Notes: a model not told the origin generated them from the sequence alone. DNA of 64,000 nt from Campylorhamphus procurvoides (GCA_013396655.1 WBMV01008396.1:186001-250000); one strand, 5' to 3'; positions 1 through 14,300 are shown, numbered from the stretch's first letter. Translations and numbers: made by a program.

Positions 1-3000
1 TGTGTTGAATGTTGTACATAGAAATATGGCTAATAATTTGATTCTTAGTGTCTTTAGTTGGTAAGCAAATATGAAATAAGAACAGTTTCTAGGTTTTTTC
101 AAGTAATGACATTTTAACATCCAGCATTAAATTCATGCCATAACTGTAAACTGTTGGTGGCAACAATTATGTTTGAATAGAGAATACAAAATAAATAAAA
201 AAAATAGTCTCTAATCAGAACTAGAGGAAAATGTCTTTTTCTAGGGCTACTGATGATATAAGAAGTATTAGTTTTTCCAAACATCACTCTGAGGAAGAAA
301 CCAGTTCTTGTAGAACATAAATTCGGAGGGAGTATTTCTTGGATTTCAATGAAATTAAATAAATAAAGGACATAAATTTAAATAAAACATTTTTCCTGGG
401 AAATGTCTTGCCATCTTCAACCTAGTTTTTCTGAAAATTAAAGTGGAATGAAACCTCTCAGTAGGATCTTATTTTTCCCTTGTCTCCACTTTCGATATTT
501 TAAGCATTTTTAAAAATTTATTCCTTCTAAAATGCTAGTGATATAGCTCCAGAACCAATAATATCACTTTTGGTAACCACATTTGCAATTGCAATTGATG
601 CAATTTCACACTAATTGTTATGGTTTAGTATACTTCTCAGCAGTGTCAACTTCAGGAAGAATTTAACATTTGGGATGTTTCATGAGAATATTTTAAACAC
701 CAGAAAAACTGAAATGATTCCAAGAATAGATCTGAAAATAAATTTTCAGTTGCAGTAGTAAAAATGTACAAATTATTGTACATGTTATATTGCATATGTA
801 ATACTTTTGTATCTATGCTGTGTGTTTTATTATTAGAAAGTGTTAAACAATGGACTTGTTCTATAAAGGCATGTATGGTAGAATTATACCACTGCAGAGC
901 CCTCAAAATACACACTTTTATTTTTTCTAATGTTTAGCATTGAAGTGCTAACTATAAGTAACCATTATTGAATAATGGTTTTGGCAACAATTTTCTTGCA
1001 AGTACTTGTTATTTTGTTCAGAAAAAGCAGAGCAAAGCACATGTTTTTGAGTTTTTAATGTTCAGCCAAATGTCATGAACCAGGGCTGAGTTAAGCAGAC
1101 TGATTTTTTTTCCTATTACATTATTGTATTTTGCCCTATTTTATCCCAAATCCTCATTTTAATTTTTAAATGCATTCACAAACGTAGATTATTGGTTGTC
1201 TTGAAAGGATAGCAATAAAAGCTGTTATATTAGAAAAACTGAATACATATTTGGTTTAATACTTTGAAAATTTGAAGGCTGGAGTAGGTTATATTTCAGG
1301 AGTTAGATGAACATATTATAGCAAATATTTTATAAATACATGAATAAAACCATCAACTTCTGGCCAGAAAAAATGTTCAACCACTGCTTAACATGAATAA
1401 TTTTGAAACCATTTGTGGTTTCCTCTATACATTTGTGTGGTAAAAACTCCTCCAAAGTTTGCCAGCTTCCATTTCTGTAACCTGATTAGATCATTAAAAT
1501 GTTTTAAATAATAAGTGTACAGAATGATAAATCTCAATAATATTTGTAATTAACTATAAACTTAGATTGGTAGTTTAGGTGTAAATATAATATGTGAGTT
1601 AAACATTCAAACTTAGAAGTATTTTCAAGATGACACTAAACAAATAGTTTGAACCCATTACGTGAACTCATCAAAGACATCATCTGCAGTGCAGATGAAA
1701 GGTAATGACATTATCTTCCACTGTTGAACTTGTTTAAAACACATGAAGCAGTGAAACATTAGTTACATATTTTCATGAGGTAAGAAAAGTATGTCAGGAG
1801 AGGAGGAGAGCTAAAATACAAATTAATGTCTCCCTAATCTAGTAAAAGGTAAAAAAAAAATCTGGATTCCACTGTTTTATCCAGTAAATTACCACATACA
1901 AATTTCATTTGGGGAAAAAAGGGTTTGAGATCTTTCCTACTGTTCACTGTCACATATAAACTCTAGGTCAGTAACACAATGGCACCTACCCATAACCCTC
2001 CTCCCTATTTACTTTTCAGCTGTTCATATATCATATATTTAATAATAATGAGATTAAATGTTCATCTAATAAGAGGCAAAAGTCGTGCCACCCCTTAAGT
2101 GAACTCCACAACTCTTAGGGTGCTCCTAACTGCAAGAATTATTATTTATCTTACCTAGTCTCTCTTGGTTATGTATATGTACAAGAGAAAAGACTAAGAC
2201 ATATTCTCTGGACTACGCATGAACTCATAATTGCAGGAATTGCTGGAAGAGGTACATTTGGTTCCCCTCAGGCCACTAACTTCCTCGTACAGTGTGCCTA
2301 TTAGATAATTTTTATTTTTTTTAATCTCTTTCTAAAGTGAAAAATGGGAAAACCTAGTGTCTCCATTCACTATTGCTTGTTTTGTCCCAAATATATCACT
2401 CTGCCTCCACCTACTTCAAAAGCTAATATTACCTCTGAGCTTTTGCCATATGAAGTTCTTTGTCAGATGCCAATAGACATCAAAAGACAGACTTCAAAAT
2501 AACTATAACAATACATTTTGATCACTTTACCTACAAATAAGAAATCAGTATGATAAAAGAAACCAAATAGCTTGCATCTCTTATTTCAGTTACAATTACT
2601 TCTGTATTGCTCTCCCTAGAGGGTGTGCAGTAGCCATCTCATTGTAAAAGTGAATTTGCCTTGACCTGTGGTTTTTTTTTTCAGATAAGATAAATCTAAA
2701 TATATGTCTGCAAAACTCACTGTACAATTGTGTACCAGTATCTCATAGTTTGGTAAAGATATTTTACGGGCATCATAGTGAAATTTGTGAAACACATTCA
2801 GGATTGCTGTAAAAATTTGTGTGGCTAGGGAAGAGTTTCAGATCAAAATGAGTGCTCTGCTGAATCTTACAAAACTCAAGGAAATATTTAACTCAGGTAT
2901 TTCAAATGTATATGCAAGAACACATGTTAAAGCATGTAAATAGTGCTGAGAAACTTCAATTCCTGAGTAAATATCACTCTCATCTCTCTGTGTTTACCTA

Positions 3001-6000
3001 ATCCTCCTTTTTAGGAATATGAAATCTGAATATGTAGAAAAAATTCTTAATAAATCATAAAGGTATTTCAATATCAATGAACCCATTGTATAAAATAAAC
3101 AATAAATCCTCTTTTATATTCTTATTGCTTGAAAAAATGACAATAACAGTCTGAAATAGTTGTTTCTTTACAAGTTATTTTGTGGATTCTTTTTCAGCTG
3201 CCCTGTTCCTTGTTGAAAAGAAATAACTTAGAAGGGAGACTCATGAAAGTGATGCATGGAAAGTTCTGAGGGTTGCCTTTCCGAACCAAGATGCTATCAG
3301 AGTAGTGCTTGCTTAATTTAGTGTCATTTTATATTACTCTCTTGTAATAGTTAGCAAAGAGAGACACTCTTCTTTCAGGTTTCAGTAATTTTCAATATCA
3401 GGTGCATTAATCTTTTCATTTTCTCAGCATAGTTTTCTGTAACATCCTTAACTTATGAAATAAACTTATTATCCTCACCTTACAGATAGGAAATCTGTTT
3501 CTATAGAAGCAATACAATTGTTAGAGGTTTTTTTGCTCTTCTTTGGTAGACATAGTGCCTTTGCTTTTGTGACAGAAAAGTCACAGAAGTACTTTTGAAA
3601 AAGACTTGCAAGCTTTTTATTCTTCCTTTGATATTTTGAGATGTCATGTTATTTTCTATAATGTTCAATAAGGCATTGAATTTCTATTTTAAGTTATTTT
3701 AAATATCCTGAAAATCTTTGGTATATTTTTTGTTTGAAAAAATTGCTAAATAGCTACTTTTAAATGTCATGTCAGTGGTTCTTAAAAAAAAAAAATCTGT
3801 CTTTCTGACTGTGTCTGTCTGACAAGTTGCTTAAATCCTGCAGGGTACATAACCATTGCTACCCACATTGTCAGTGGCAGCAGCCTGTAATTAAACTATT
3901 TGTTTGCATTAATTGCAAAACTTCACATGAGCTGATAATTCCCTGCTGAAAGGAATAGTTCACCACGGCCGAGATAATTAAGTTCCACATATAAGACAAC
4001 TTTGTAACTACTTTTTCTTTTCACATACACCTTCAGCCATTACTTCAGCTGAGTACATTACAGGAAGTTTCAAATGTGCTCAAACCACCATAAGTTAACT
4101 AAAAGTTTTGGTTTCTGTTCCCTGTTGTCAATAGATAGTTTTGGTTGGGTTGGCTTTTGTGTGTGTGTGTTAGCTGCAGAAGTGCCTTTTTTCAAATGTG
4201 ACAATTTTACTATAGAATTCCTTTAGATGAAGGACTCAAGCACTTCATTTACACCTCAATTGCATTTTTATCACCATTCCCTTCATGGCTAGTATATTTG
4301 CTCTTTTAATGCACTCAGTGTCTGTTGTATATCTTATGTAACCCAATGAATTTCATGGTCTTTTTGAAGGAATTTAGTGAAAAAGATTATTTTTTTTTAA
4401 TGTGATGATACATATAGCTATCTGACACCTACAGTAGAGACATTGAATTGTCACCCTGCAGACATTCATTCTTCTTGCCAGTTTAATATATTTCCCCCGG
4501 AATCTCACTTAAGTATATTTAAAAAAAACCTTCTTCCTTTGGATGATCAAAGTTCATTTTTTCTACTTGAATTGCATCAAATCACTTCTAAATAAGCAAT
4601 TTATACACTGAAGACAGCAAATAATCATTACTGCTGATGTCAGCTGGAATATGAGATCTGGATAGCATATCATTTCTGTTTTCTTGCGATAAATAAATAC
4701 TAAGACTGAAGTTTTCACTATTTCCTGAAAAAATGTCCCAGAAGACTGGTAGACTTATCTTCCCATGGACAAGGATTTCTTGTAAATAACTAGAAGTCAA
4801 ATGATAGTGAAGCTGTTCTTCAAAAGTCTAGAGATAGAATCTGAGTGAGGAAAACTAGACTTTAACTATTCATCAAAAAATATAGGTAAGTACATCCCTT
4901 TATTAAAGTAAGAAAAGATAATATAAATCAAAATTAAAATAGGACTCTAAATAAAGTTGTTTGTGAGAACACGATCCTTTTAAGCTCCATTATAAAATTA
5001 ATTCAGTATAGTTAAAATAATTAATTTAAATCAAACATATTATTTTTCTTTTTAATTGATTATTCTAGTTGATATTAAAATTTCGAGGATGGGCTCTTGT
5101 AATGAAACTTTAAGTTAAGGAACTAGAGTTACATGATGCAGGAACTAGTATATACAATTTGGTTTGAGCATTAACAGTGAAGGTCCTATATAGTCAACAA
5201 AGAAATTAAAATAATACACAAAAAAGCAAAATACCTCAAGCCTGTTCTCTTGATAAAATCCCAGCTTAATTTCTGCATTGCTACATATTAAAGCTGAAGT
5301 AATTTAAGTGTCTCTTTCAGTTCTGTAACTAATATACATCATAAGTATTAAATGAGCAGCATCAAATCTAAATTCTGGAGATCACATATTTATTTCAGAA
5401 TTCTAAACTCAATCCTCAGGGAAGGCTACATTGGGAAAAAGCATACACAGAATATTTTTCTGGTCATTTGCCTGAAGGCTTTGTCCTTATTTGTTTAAAT
5501 TAGCCTGATTTCCACATAAAGTAAATGTTATCTAAAAGCCCTGCTTTCCATTACTTATTACTTTCCTTGTGGGCTATGGACACTTCTTCCGTGAGATGTT
5601 CTTGTTCTGGGCCAAAACTATTTTTTTTTCCTGTAACTATTTGGCAGTGCGCCTTTTAATAACTTTAGTCAAGAATCCAGTCAGAAAGGAAATTATTGCT
5701 TATGAATATGTTATGCTATTAACTATAAAGTATATTTTTGGTCATCCTTGCCCATCCATATATAAAAGAATCTTCCTTTTGTTTCTTTCAAAGGAAAGAG
5801 AAAATTAATTTTCAGTTGAAGCATCAATATATTTGCTGTAACTTCACCTTCAGCCTAACTCAAATCATCCAAGAGGCTACTCTAGTTTCTGGCAGATGGT
5901 TCAAGTCCACAAGAACTATTGCTCACAAAGGATATTGAGAATATAGATGACTACAGAAATTTTTGTTTTCTGCAGACACTGAGAGTTCAAAAGCCAATTA

Positions 6001-6579
6001 TAATCAATCTATAATTGTTTGACAGATCACTCACTATGCAGAGAATTCTCACACAGGATTTATAAGAAATTTCAGGGTTTTTTTCCATTGCCTGAACAGA
6101 CAGAAATTATGAGAATATGTCAGAGAATCTAACCATAATAACTGATTGTAGGGTTTTTTTTTTGCTTTTCAATTTAGTACCTTCAGCAAAGAGACTGGAA
6201 ATGGTTGATAATACCCTACAGAACAACTAGGTTAGCCTAAAACTTGGCAACTGCTTATACAGAGGTATTAGATAAATTAAACTATTTTTCATTTGCTTAT
6301 GTAGTTTAAGCTATTCTTCCTTCATTGAAAAGTGCATAATCATAAATTTCTTGTCTTTAAGAAGTAGGGTTAAATATAATGCTTACTTTGCCACATTTGT
6401 ATAATAAATTTCATGGTTATTTTCTGATTTTTTTCTCTTATTTTAACAAATACTACTCATAAGAGTATATTTCAGTCTTTATGAACAAAATAAAATTGCA
6501 AATATATTAATGATACAATTATAAAAATAATAAGAAGAAAATTCCAAACAATATTTGCACATTTGCAATTTAAATTGAG
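1..6579. other. Unique AT-rich sequence, no gene seen
   Basis: No recognisable gene, RNA or interspersed repeat is seen. The open frames are short, start at arbitrary positions and show no domain. Small items inside are A and T runs (for example 1851-1860 and 3785-3797), a short TG run near 4159-4170, and a 17-bp hairpin at 1681-1697 with 8-bp arms and a one-base loop. The block near 3840-3990 stands out from its AT-rich surroundings and is discussed as a possible conserved noncoding element. Confidence 0.6.
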
Positions 6580-6645
6580 ACTAGACTAGACTAGAATAGA
6601 ACAGAATAGAATAGATCTGTTTCAGTTGGAAGGGTCCTACAGTGA
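6580..6645 (-). mobile_element. CR1 LINE 3' end fragment (AGAATAGAAT tail type)
   Basis: An extreme 3' end of a CR1 retrotransposon in reverse orientation. Read on the plus strand, it begins with iterations of AGACTAGAATAGAACAGAAT type and continues with TTTCAGTTGGAAGGGTCCTACAGTGA. That is the reverse complement of the GGTCC-TTCCAAC block which precedes the CR1 tail. Only about 65 bp survive, consistent with the strong 5' truncation typical of CR1. No coding part remains. The AGAATAGAAT tail differs from the ATTCTGTG and ATTCTATG tails elsewhere in the window, so it belongs to a separate CR1 subfamily. Confidence 0.8.
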
Positions 6646-7074
6646 AGGAAGAAAAAATTGCTCAAGAAACCAAAAATATTGTTTATATAATGACCTTTGG
6701 TTTGCTTGGACATTGTAACTCCTCTTTAGTTCTTTCCATTCTTCTCCTTTCCTGCTTCACCTCTTCAGTCCTGTTCATGCTTATCCCTGATAACCAGTGA
6801 AATTAGGAACACTGTAGTTAGAAGATAAAATGAGAGTAACTTCATGGACATGCAATGCGTTCCATGTCCATTTTTACCTCAAAAACTAATACAGCAAACA
6901 TCAGAGAAATAAAATAAAAGGCAAAAATATAGGGCTATCTACATAGTTCCCATCAACTTTTCTGCCAGACCTAAGTATGAACTGGACAGAAAGTATCTGC
7001 AGTCAAGCAAGTAGAGTTAGTGGGTCTGAATAAAGAAAAGTAAGAAATGGAGTGATTTATTCAAAGGGAGTCTT
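6646..7074. other. Unique sequence between two CR1 fragments
   Basis: No gene or recognisable repeat. AT-rich sequence separating an oppositely oriented CR1 tail from the next CR1 body. Confidence 0.55.
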
Positions 7075-7431
7075 TCTTTGTGACATAAACAGTGGGATTG
7101 AATGCAGTCTCAGCAAGTTTGCTGATGACACCAAGCTGTGTGATGCAGTCAGCACACTGGAGAGAAGGGGCACCATTCAGAGGGACATTGATAGACTTGA
7201 GAGGTTGGACTGTGTGAACCTCCTGAAGTTCAAGAAGGTCAAGTGCAAGGTCCTGTCACTGGGCTGATGTAATCTGTAATCCCAAGAAAAAATACAGTCT
7301 AGGAGGAGAATGGATTATCCTGAGGAGAAAGACCTGGGGATGTTAGTGAACCGAAAAGGCTTGACATGCACTAATAATTAGCCTGATAATGTGCACTTGC
7401 AGCCCAAACATCCAAATGTATCCTGGACTGC
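7075..7431 (+). mobile_element. CR1 LINE fragment, RT domain, left half of an interrupted copy
   Basis: Part of the CR1 ORF2 reverse transcriptase, plus strand. Positions 7075-7267 translate to a stretch containing KFADDTKL, which is the RT catalytic motif with both aspartates retained, followed by residues resembling the CR1 consensus (IQRDIDRLERL, LKFKKVKCKVLSLG). The frame then breaks at TGA 7265-7267. CR1-like nucleotide homology continues through the segment encoding the EKDLGML and QCALAAQ-like motifs to about 7431. There the copy is interrupted by a solo LTR and resumes at about 8217. It is a dead 5'-truncated copy. Confidence 0.88.
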
Positions 7432-8216
7432 TGTAAGGACTTAAGGAACACAGTTGCCTGTCTCAAAAGCTGTCAAGGTGTCCTAGTTCAGCAGGAGGGA
7501 CCAGTTATCAATGTGTGGGGGGTGATTAAAGCTATGTATTCTACACCCTCTATTCATTCCCCAAGAACAATGGACCATTCACAGCAGTTGCTCAGGAAGT
7601 TGTTAGCAGCCTCACACCCGGCCTGAGGGGGCGTGGGTGCTAATGGGCCATCAACGGTTNAGGTCACAGAAGGAATTTGCCAAAAGTAAGCTACCGGAGA
7701 AGAACTTGAGATAAACAAGGAAGGGAGGAATTTTTGACAGGAAGGCACCAATTCTAGGCCTGATAGAGGTGAGGTCTGGTTAGCACATCCTGGTTAATAC
7801 ATCCAGACAAAAATACCCACTGTGGCAAGCTGTAGGAAAGGAAGCAACTGCTCATACGCATATGTAACACCACAGGCTCAGCTCATGAGCTCACTAAATG
7901 GGGTTTTACATTAAAAAGATCCATGGCTCACAAATCTCCCTGGACTGTATAAAGGTGGTACTTCCAGAAGTATGACTTTGGAACCCCACCCCCAGCCACT
8001 GAGAAGCCCAGGGTGAAGGACTAATGGGACACTGCTGGATCCCTGGATGGTGACTATTCTCTGTTTGTTCTCTCCTTCTCTCTCCTCTCTTCCCTATTTC
8101 TTTCTATCTCTCTCTACCTCATATTTACTGTTAAATAAAATCCATATTGCTGATTTTGGCATATGGTCTCATTTAAACCTTAATTCAGGCAGAGGCAACT
8201 AATCAGATCACAACAA
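7432..8216 (+). mobile_element. Solo LTR of an endogenous retrovirus nested in a CR1
   Basis: An insertion of about 785 bp whose edges are fixed by the CR1 it interrupts: CR1 homology stops at 7431 and resumes at 8217. It begins TGTAAGG and ends ACAACA (8215) or one base later, giving TG...CA termini. A TATA-like TATAAAGG lies near 7949 and an AATAAA polyadenylation signal near 8134, in the order expected of U3-R-U5. A pyrimidine-rich CTCT tract lies between them at about 8065-8120. No internal retroviral coding sequence flanks it, so it is a solo LTR left by recombination. The target duplication is not clear; only GC is shared at the two junctions. One undetermined base lies at 7660. An alternative left edge is 7479, at TGTCCTAG. 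Confidence 0.75.
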
Positions 8217-8382
8217 GCATTAAAAGAAGCGTGACCAGGAGGTCAAAGGAAGCCATTCTCCCCCTCTACTCCACTCTCAAGATCCCAACAGGAGTACTGC
8301 ATCCAGCTGTGGGACCCCCAGCATAAGAAGAGCATGGACCTATTTGAGCAGGTGCAGAGGAGGGCCACAAAGATGATCACCG
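8217..8382 (+). mobile_element. CR1 LINE fragment, right half of the interrupted copy
   Basis: Continuation of the CR1 begun at 7075. The sequence encodes the C-terminal ORF2 region with an IKRSVT-like stretch, then a HPAVGPPA-like stretch, and ends in the frame of FEQVQRRATKM (8343-8375), matching the CR1 motif LE.VQRRATKM. Similarity stops abruptly at about 8382, and no 3' UTR or tail is seen. The copy is therefore also deleted at its 3' end. Confidence 0.85.
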
Positions 8383-11300
8383 TTCTCCAGAAAAAGTACT
8401 CAACACAGAGAAAGGAAAAAATCAGTCTGTATTCTTCAAGATGTGCGGTTCTCTTTCAACCTCTTCAGCATCCTAGGTTAGTTGCTGTCCCAAGGAGAAA
8501 AAAGGTTAGAGAGAGAGCATAAGATTGAACAGAGTGTTCTGTTAGGCATATATCTTATGGGTTTGTAAAGATGACATAATGCATAAAATGCCTATCTCTT
8601 GATGTTAGATTTAAAGTTGGCAGGGATATTTGCTTGAACCGAGTAAAGAAAGGTTTAGTGCTGTAAATATATTACAAAACATAAATTCTCTTTTGTTCCA
8701 CCTTGATTTCTGCTAGGAAAATGTCCTGCTTTTCACTCAGAGAGGAATAATCCACCAACCTCTGTGATCTATCAACAGGAAAGTAGGACTCCAGCCATAC
8801 TGTATAAAGTCTGTATTAATAATATATGCCAAAAGTTGTTTGTGTGAGACATGAATTGCATTTCACTACTCTTCATGGATTACTCAGCATTAGCATCCTG
8901 TAAACAAATGTAATTGTTCCTTCTCTTGCCCTGATGAGCAATTAGCAATGCAGTGGGCTGTAATGGAAATAACTATGAATGAGGAGTGCCCTTGTAACCC
9001 TATGGGATATGGAGCAGGAGTAAAGACGAAGAGTTTTTCACAGGTGTTTTTCACATCATTCAATTCAAATGAAAATCTTTTAGTCTTCCCTTCCAGTTCT
9101 CTCAATTTTCTTAGGGGAAAGGCATTCCTCAGTTGTCTTGAAGGAGACAGTTAGTAAAGGATTCTGCCTGAAAAGTCATTCTGTTTTACAAAACGACATG
9201 AATTTCTCATATCTGTCTTTCTTTGTCATCCTTTACACTCTTGCTTCCCTTTGTTCTTCTCTTCACACACATTTTCCTTTTCTGTCAAGAAAATTGAATG
9301 GTTATCTTTTGGGAGTCAAGCTCTATATTAGAAAAGCTTACTTAAAGTATGTGTCTCATAGAAGCTTTCAATTAAGAATTAATAGTAGGGCTTTTCTCTT
9401 AATTAAATATTGAATACTTTTTAAAAGACTTATTTAGCTTAATAAAAATTCAGAGATAAATTCAAGTCTTTGTCTCACTGATCTGAAACTCCAAAAACTA
9501 TAAATTATGTTGTAGTAAATACATTAGTTTTAAGAAAATATTACTTATATTCTCAGTTAATGCTGTATTCAGGGGAAAGTGAAGAAGACCTTATTTAGTT
9601 AAAGAATCTCATTAGCACAAACAAAACTTCAAGTCATCTGATGCAAAAAAAACCAAAATCTCTTCAATATACATTTGTTAGTGCCTTTGGGTCTTCCGTT
9701 GGAAAAATGGGCTGTAATACGTCTGTAATACAAATCTATACATATTCCTATAGAATTATTTAAATTAAATTTTTTAGTATTCTATTCTGCAGGGAAACAT
9801 TACTAAATTAGAAAACAGAAAATCTGTTATCTCTTGTCCTAGTTTACACTGAGTTAATGTGTGTACTAAAGTTGCAGTAGAACTGAATGGCAAGTACTCA
9901 TTTTCAGTAGTGATCACACTCTGTAAAAGAAATAAATGGCTACTTGTACTGAAGAATAAGGTTGTGAGATTGCATCACCTTCTAGAGAATATGACAAGTG
10001 TTATAGTCATTAACTCAGAACAACACAACTAATGTATTTAGAAGAATGACAAACAAGGAAAGTTTTGTTGCAGTAATTAGTATCACAGAACAATGTTGCT
10101 ACTCAAGCTGCAAATCAAACACATGGCTTTTCTTTATGCTTGAACCTACATTTAAACTGTATAAAAACATGACACAAAGTTCTTAGCATCTTAGTACAAC
10201 AGGTAGAAAAATCTTGTATTGACACTGTCAGGCTTTCAGCATGAAAAAAATGGGTAGAATGAGAGTCCAACAGCCCTGGAAATAATTTCAAAACATTTCC
10301 ATTTTCTGCTACACTTGGTCTGTTCTGAGTTGTTATTGTAGAAATAGAATGATTCAGAGCAAAGCACAGCAGTCATTATTCAAATATATATTTAGATTAA
10401 TCTTAACATTTGGGTTATACTAGAATCAAATCAAAAGCTAAAAGCAAAAGTTGACACAGGATGTTAAAAGTTAAAAGCATTTTAGATCTCTACAGAAGCC
10501 ATTTGGGAATTACTGTCTTTTGCTATTTAAAGAGTGTACATTAGTCAGCATCATCTATATTTAAAGTTAGGGTTATAACACTCTAAAGGAGACTTCCACA
10601 TTGTTTTTCAATAACCTGCATTTTCTTTTAAAGAGTTACATTTATCTGTGCTTTTTGCCTCCACATATCACCTAAAAATTAAATATTTTGTTGTTCTAAG
10701 ACTGTAGGAATTTGGCAAATGTCTCTTAAACTTAACCGATGACATTTAAATTATTCTAAGGAATAAATCATTTCACTTTTCTATCTCACTAGAGACTATG
10801 CTTTATACATGCATTTTGTAATATAAATCTTTTATCACTTTGACATCAATAGAGATGCAGCCCCTACTGAATGGTTAAATAGAAACTTTGAGTAAGTAAT
10901 GAAGCTCTTTTATGTCTTCCAAGTTGCAGATCTCCTTACCCTGCATTTAGAAGTGTAAAGTGTCATCTTAACCTTCTATAATCCCACTGAGATTCCATTT
11001 GCTAATTTTTTAAAGTGACTGTGTCTAAAACATGGGGTTTTGAATAGGGTTCAGTGACTCAATTTAATATAAATTTCATTTCTAAAATAGGCATATTTAA
11101 CTAATTTTATAGCATAGCTTTTGTCATACACTTTTCGATTCCTTTCTACTCTAAGACAATTTGACAACCTCCATCATATCTATCTAGGTTTTCACTGAGT
11201 AAGCAAAATCCAGTGCCACATGCCCATGAAAAACCTGGAAGAGGACTTTGTCTAAATTTAAATTTCAAATTACTGTCAGTGCCACAATTTGGAGATAAGA

Positions 11301-14300
11301 ATGCATACAGAGAATTTCAGGCTGCAGGGGAACATGTCTTCTTTCCGAATTGCTCTTTATCATAATTGTTCTGAAGTGAGCAATTAAGTTGAACAATTTG
11401 GAAACCTATTCTACAAGAACAGGTGGGTGAACTGTGTGATCAAAGTAAGAAAGCACTGAATACAGGAAAAACGTGTCTGTTCAAGCCCACAAACTCATAC
11501 ACAGATTTTTGAGAGGTAATTTTATTTTCTGGCACTCAATATTCTCAAAATAAAACTTACAGAAAACAGAAGTCTTATCAAAGACATTATTTTGGACGAG
11601 GCATGTAAATTTGAAAGCTCTAAATGGTTCTGAAGGTAGAAGAAAAAAAAAAAGAGGATTAAAAAAGTATTAAGGTATTGAGGAAAAATACAAGATATAC
11701 TTAAAACAGTAGAAACCTGACAAGAAACAGTCAGGATGCAGTATATTAAGGTTTAAGAATTAGCAGCATATTTCACTGAGAGAGTATAACAATATGATTA
11801 TGCTCAGAGACAATGGTCCGGATAGAGTTCTTCGTATATCACCTTGCAGCATCAGGGATGCTTGCAGTGACATATCTGAAGACACTGTAAAACTGTTGTT
11901 TTGGTTTTGCTTTTTTTTTTTAATTGAGTCAGTAATCTAAGAGGAGCATATTAATTTGCATCTGGCCACATGAGTCAGACTCCAGTATGGGATAAACACA
12001 TGGATTTGATTATCACATAACAAGAAAATTGGTAATGTAAACAAGAAGGAATAATCGTGTCAACAGTGGAGTGAGTTTTCCTGCAAGGTCTCTCTAGGTT
12101 CAGGTTCATTAAGAGTAAAGCACTGTCATCTTCTTGGCCTTCCTGTGGGTGACAATCTTGGCAACTGCATTTGGAAGGCAAACTGCAGAACCAGCTGACA
12201 CATAAAATACAGAAAGCCCCCATCATGAGATGTACATTTTATAGGTTAGGCCAACAGGTTCAGAGGTTTACAACCAGACAACTTATACAGAGCCACCTGA
12301 ACTACAAATAACTGAAAACTAATTGCAAAGTGGCAGCAACTGACAGGAGCAGTACTTGGAGAAAAGAAATCTGAAAATAAAGCTGCCTGAAAACATTTTT
12401 CCCACATAACATTTTCATTGGAAAAATGTAATTCATTAATACACAAATAATCATAAAAGTGTATTGTTTTTTGTGGGAAAATTGTCAAAACATGTTATTG
12501 TCATTTTTGTATTTCATTTCAATGTTAAATAAATTTGCTTCAATGAGATGAGTAGATTTTATTTCGAGTCTATTTAGTTAAAATGCAGCTTTCAAATTAC
12601 ATTTTATATTACATAATATTGTTGATACATAAAGTTTCTATGTGTGTTTTATATTTCAGTTTTAATTATAGTGTTTCAGACTTACTGAAGCAAAACAAGA
12701 CAAAACAAGAAATTTCACCTTTGAATGCTTAAGGGTATCAATACAATCTGTATTGGGGTATACTGAATGTCTTTGCAATCTTGAAGAAAACTTAGAATTA
12801 AAGGAATGGTCACCAGAGTTTATGACAGACACCACATTGCTGTCGGGGGCACTTGATTCAGATATTACGGGGATTTAATAAATATCTGAGAATCTGTAGG
12901 TATGAATAATTATTTGGGTTAAATCTCTGACAGAATAACTCTTACATCTCACTCTCTGGTCACCTTGCTGTCTAACTTAACAATGTTTGTTTCAGGATCT
13001 TCTAAAACAGAATTTCTAAACAGGTAGGAGTTAGGAATGAGTATTTCTCAAAGTGATGTTTTCATCCTCAGAATGTGACCTGTGTGCCTCAGGAATTTAT
13101 TGTTTTAGCTTTTGAATAGAAGGTTTCATGACCAAGTACAAATAAACCCTATGCCGTTTGCACCTGGGAGTCAGTTGAGTGTAAGTTCTTGAAGAAAAAC
13201 ATAGAGCCAGCTTTTCAGTAGGACTAAGTAGGCCACATACAGTAACATTTAACTCACAGTATACAGTTTGTTACATTTAAGACTTTATTCAGACACACAA
13301 TTTGTGATAGTCAGGACATAACAATTAAAGTAGAAATTAATGAAACATAACTTCATAGTCAACTTATCAGTAAATTAATAAATATTAAAAGAAAATATCT
13401 AACATTGTGCTGATCATTGAGCCAATAAAATAACAAAAAAATAAGGAACTATAAGTCCTTATAACAAAAAGGATCCTCATTCCTTTGGTTGCAGGAAGTG
13501 GGTATACAGAACTTTGTAGCCAGAGAATATATCTAGGCATAATATTGTGTCTCTTCTTTTTGGAGTAATTTGGTTGATGAAGACATAAAATCTAGACATT
13601 ACTGAGAAATATTCTAAACACTGCAGTTTAAAATGTGCAAAGAAAACTCCACCAAAAATAGCCATTCATGTGTTGACCTTACCTGAATGATGTCAATATA
13701 TGAGTTGCAGATAAGAGTGTCTCAATGCTCAAAACAATTTTTTGTAGAATCCATTCTTGTAGAAGTAGAATCCATGACTGGGGCAATCATTAATAACAGA
13801 ATTGTTGAGACAGCTTTGTGTTGGATCTCACCGGTGCTCACTACTGAGGAATGCCTCTTTAGTTACATTCTGCAAAGACGGAATGCCTCTGTTTCAGAAT
13901 ATTGGATATATTTAAATCCAGGGACTTCAGGCATGGAAACTTTGCTAGACTCAGGTGACAACACAAGAAGTCAAACCTTGCCTAGATGCCTCTTCTTCTG
14001 AGGAATTAGCTAATGAAGAGGACTTTAAAAAAAAGGTCTATCATGATGGTATGCAGTGCACTGATCTTTAAGCTGACGTTGACTCTGGCTGTCATTTCCA
14101 CATGATATAGTGCCATACAATGCAGCAGATCTAGATTAGGTATGAAAACAGTATGGGTGGATCTGCAGCATCCATAAAATGCTGGAAAGCAATTCTTACT
14201 GGTTAGAATATTGTTGCAACTATAGGGACAGCTTGGGTGACTCTTCACAGCAGTTCTATATAGACACATTCTACATCATTTAGATGTGCTAGAAAGGTAA

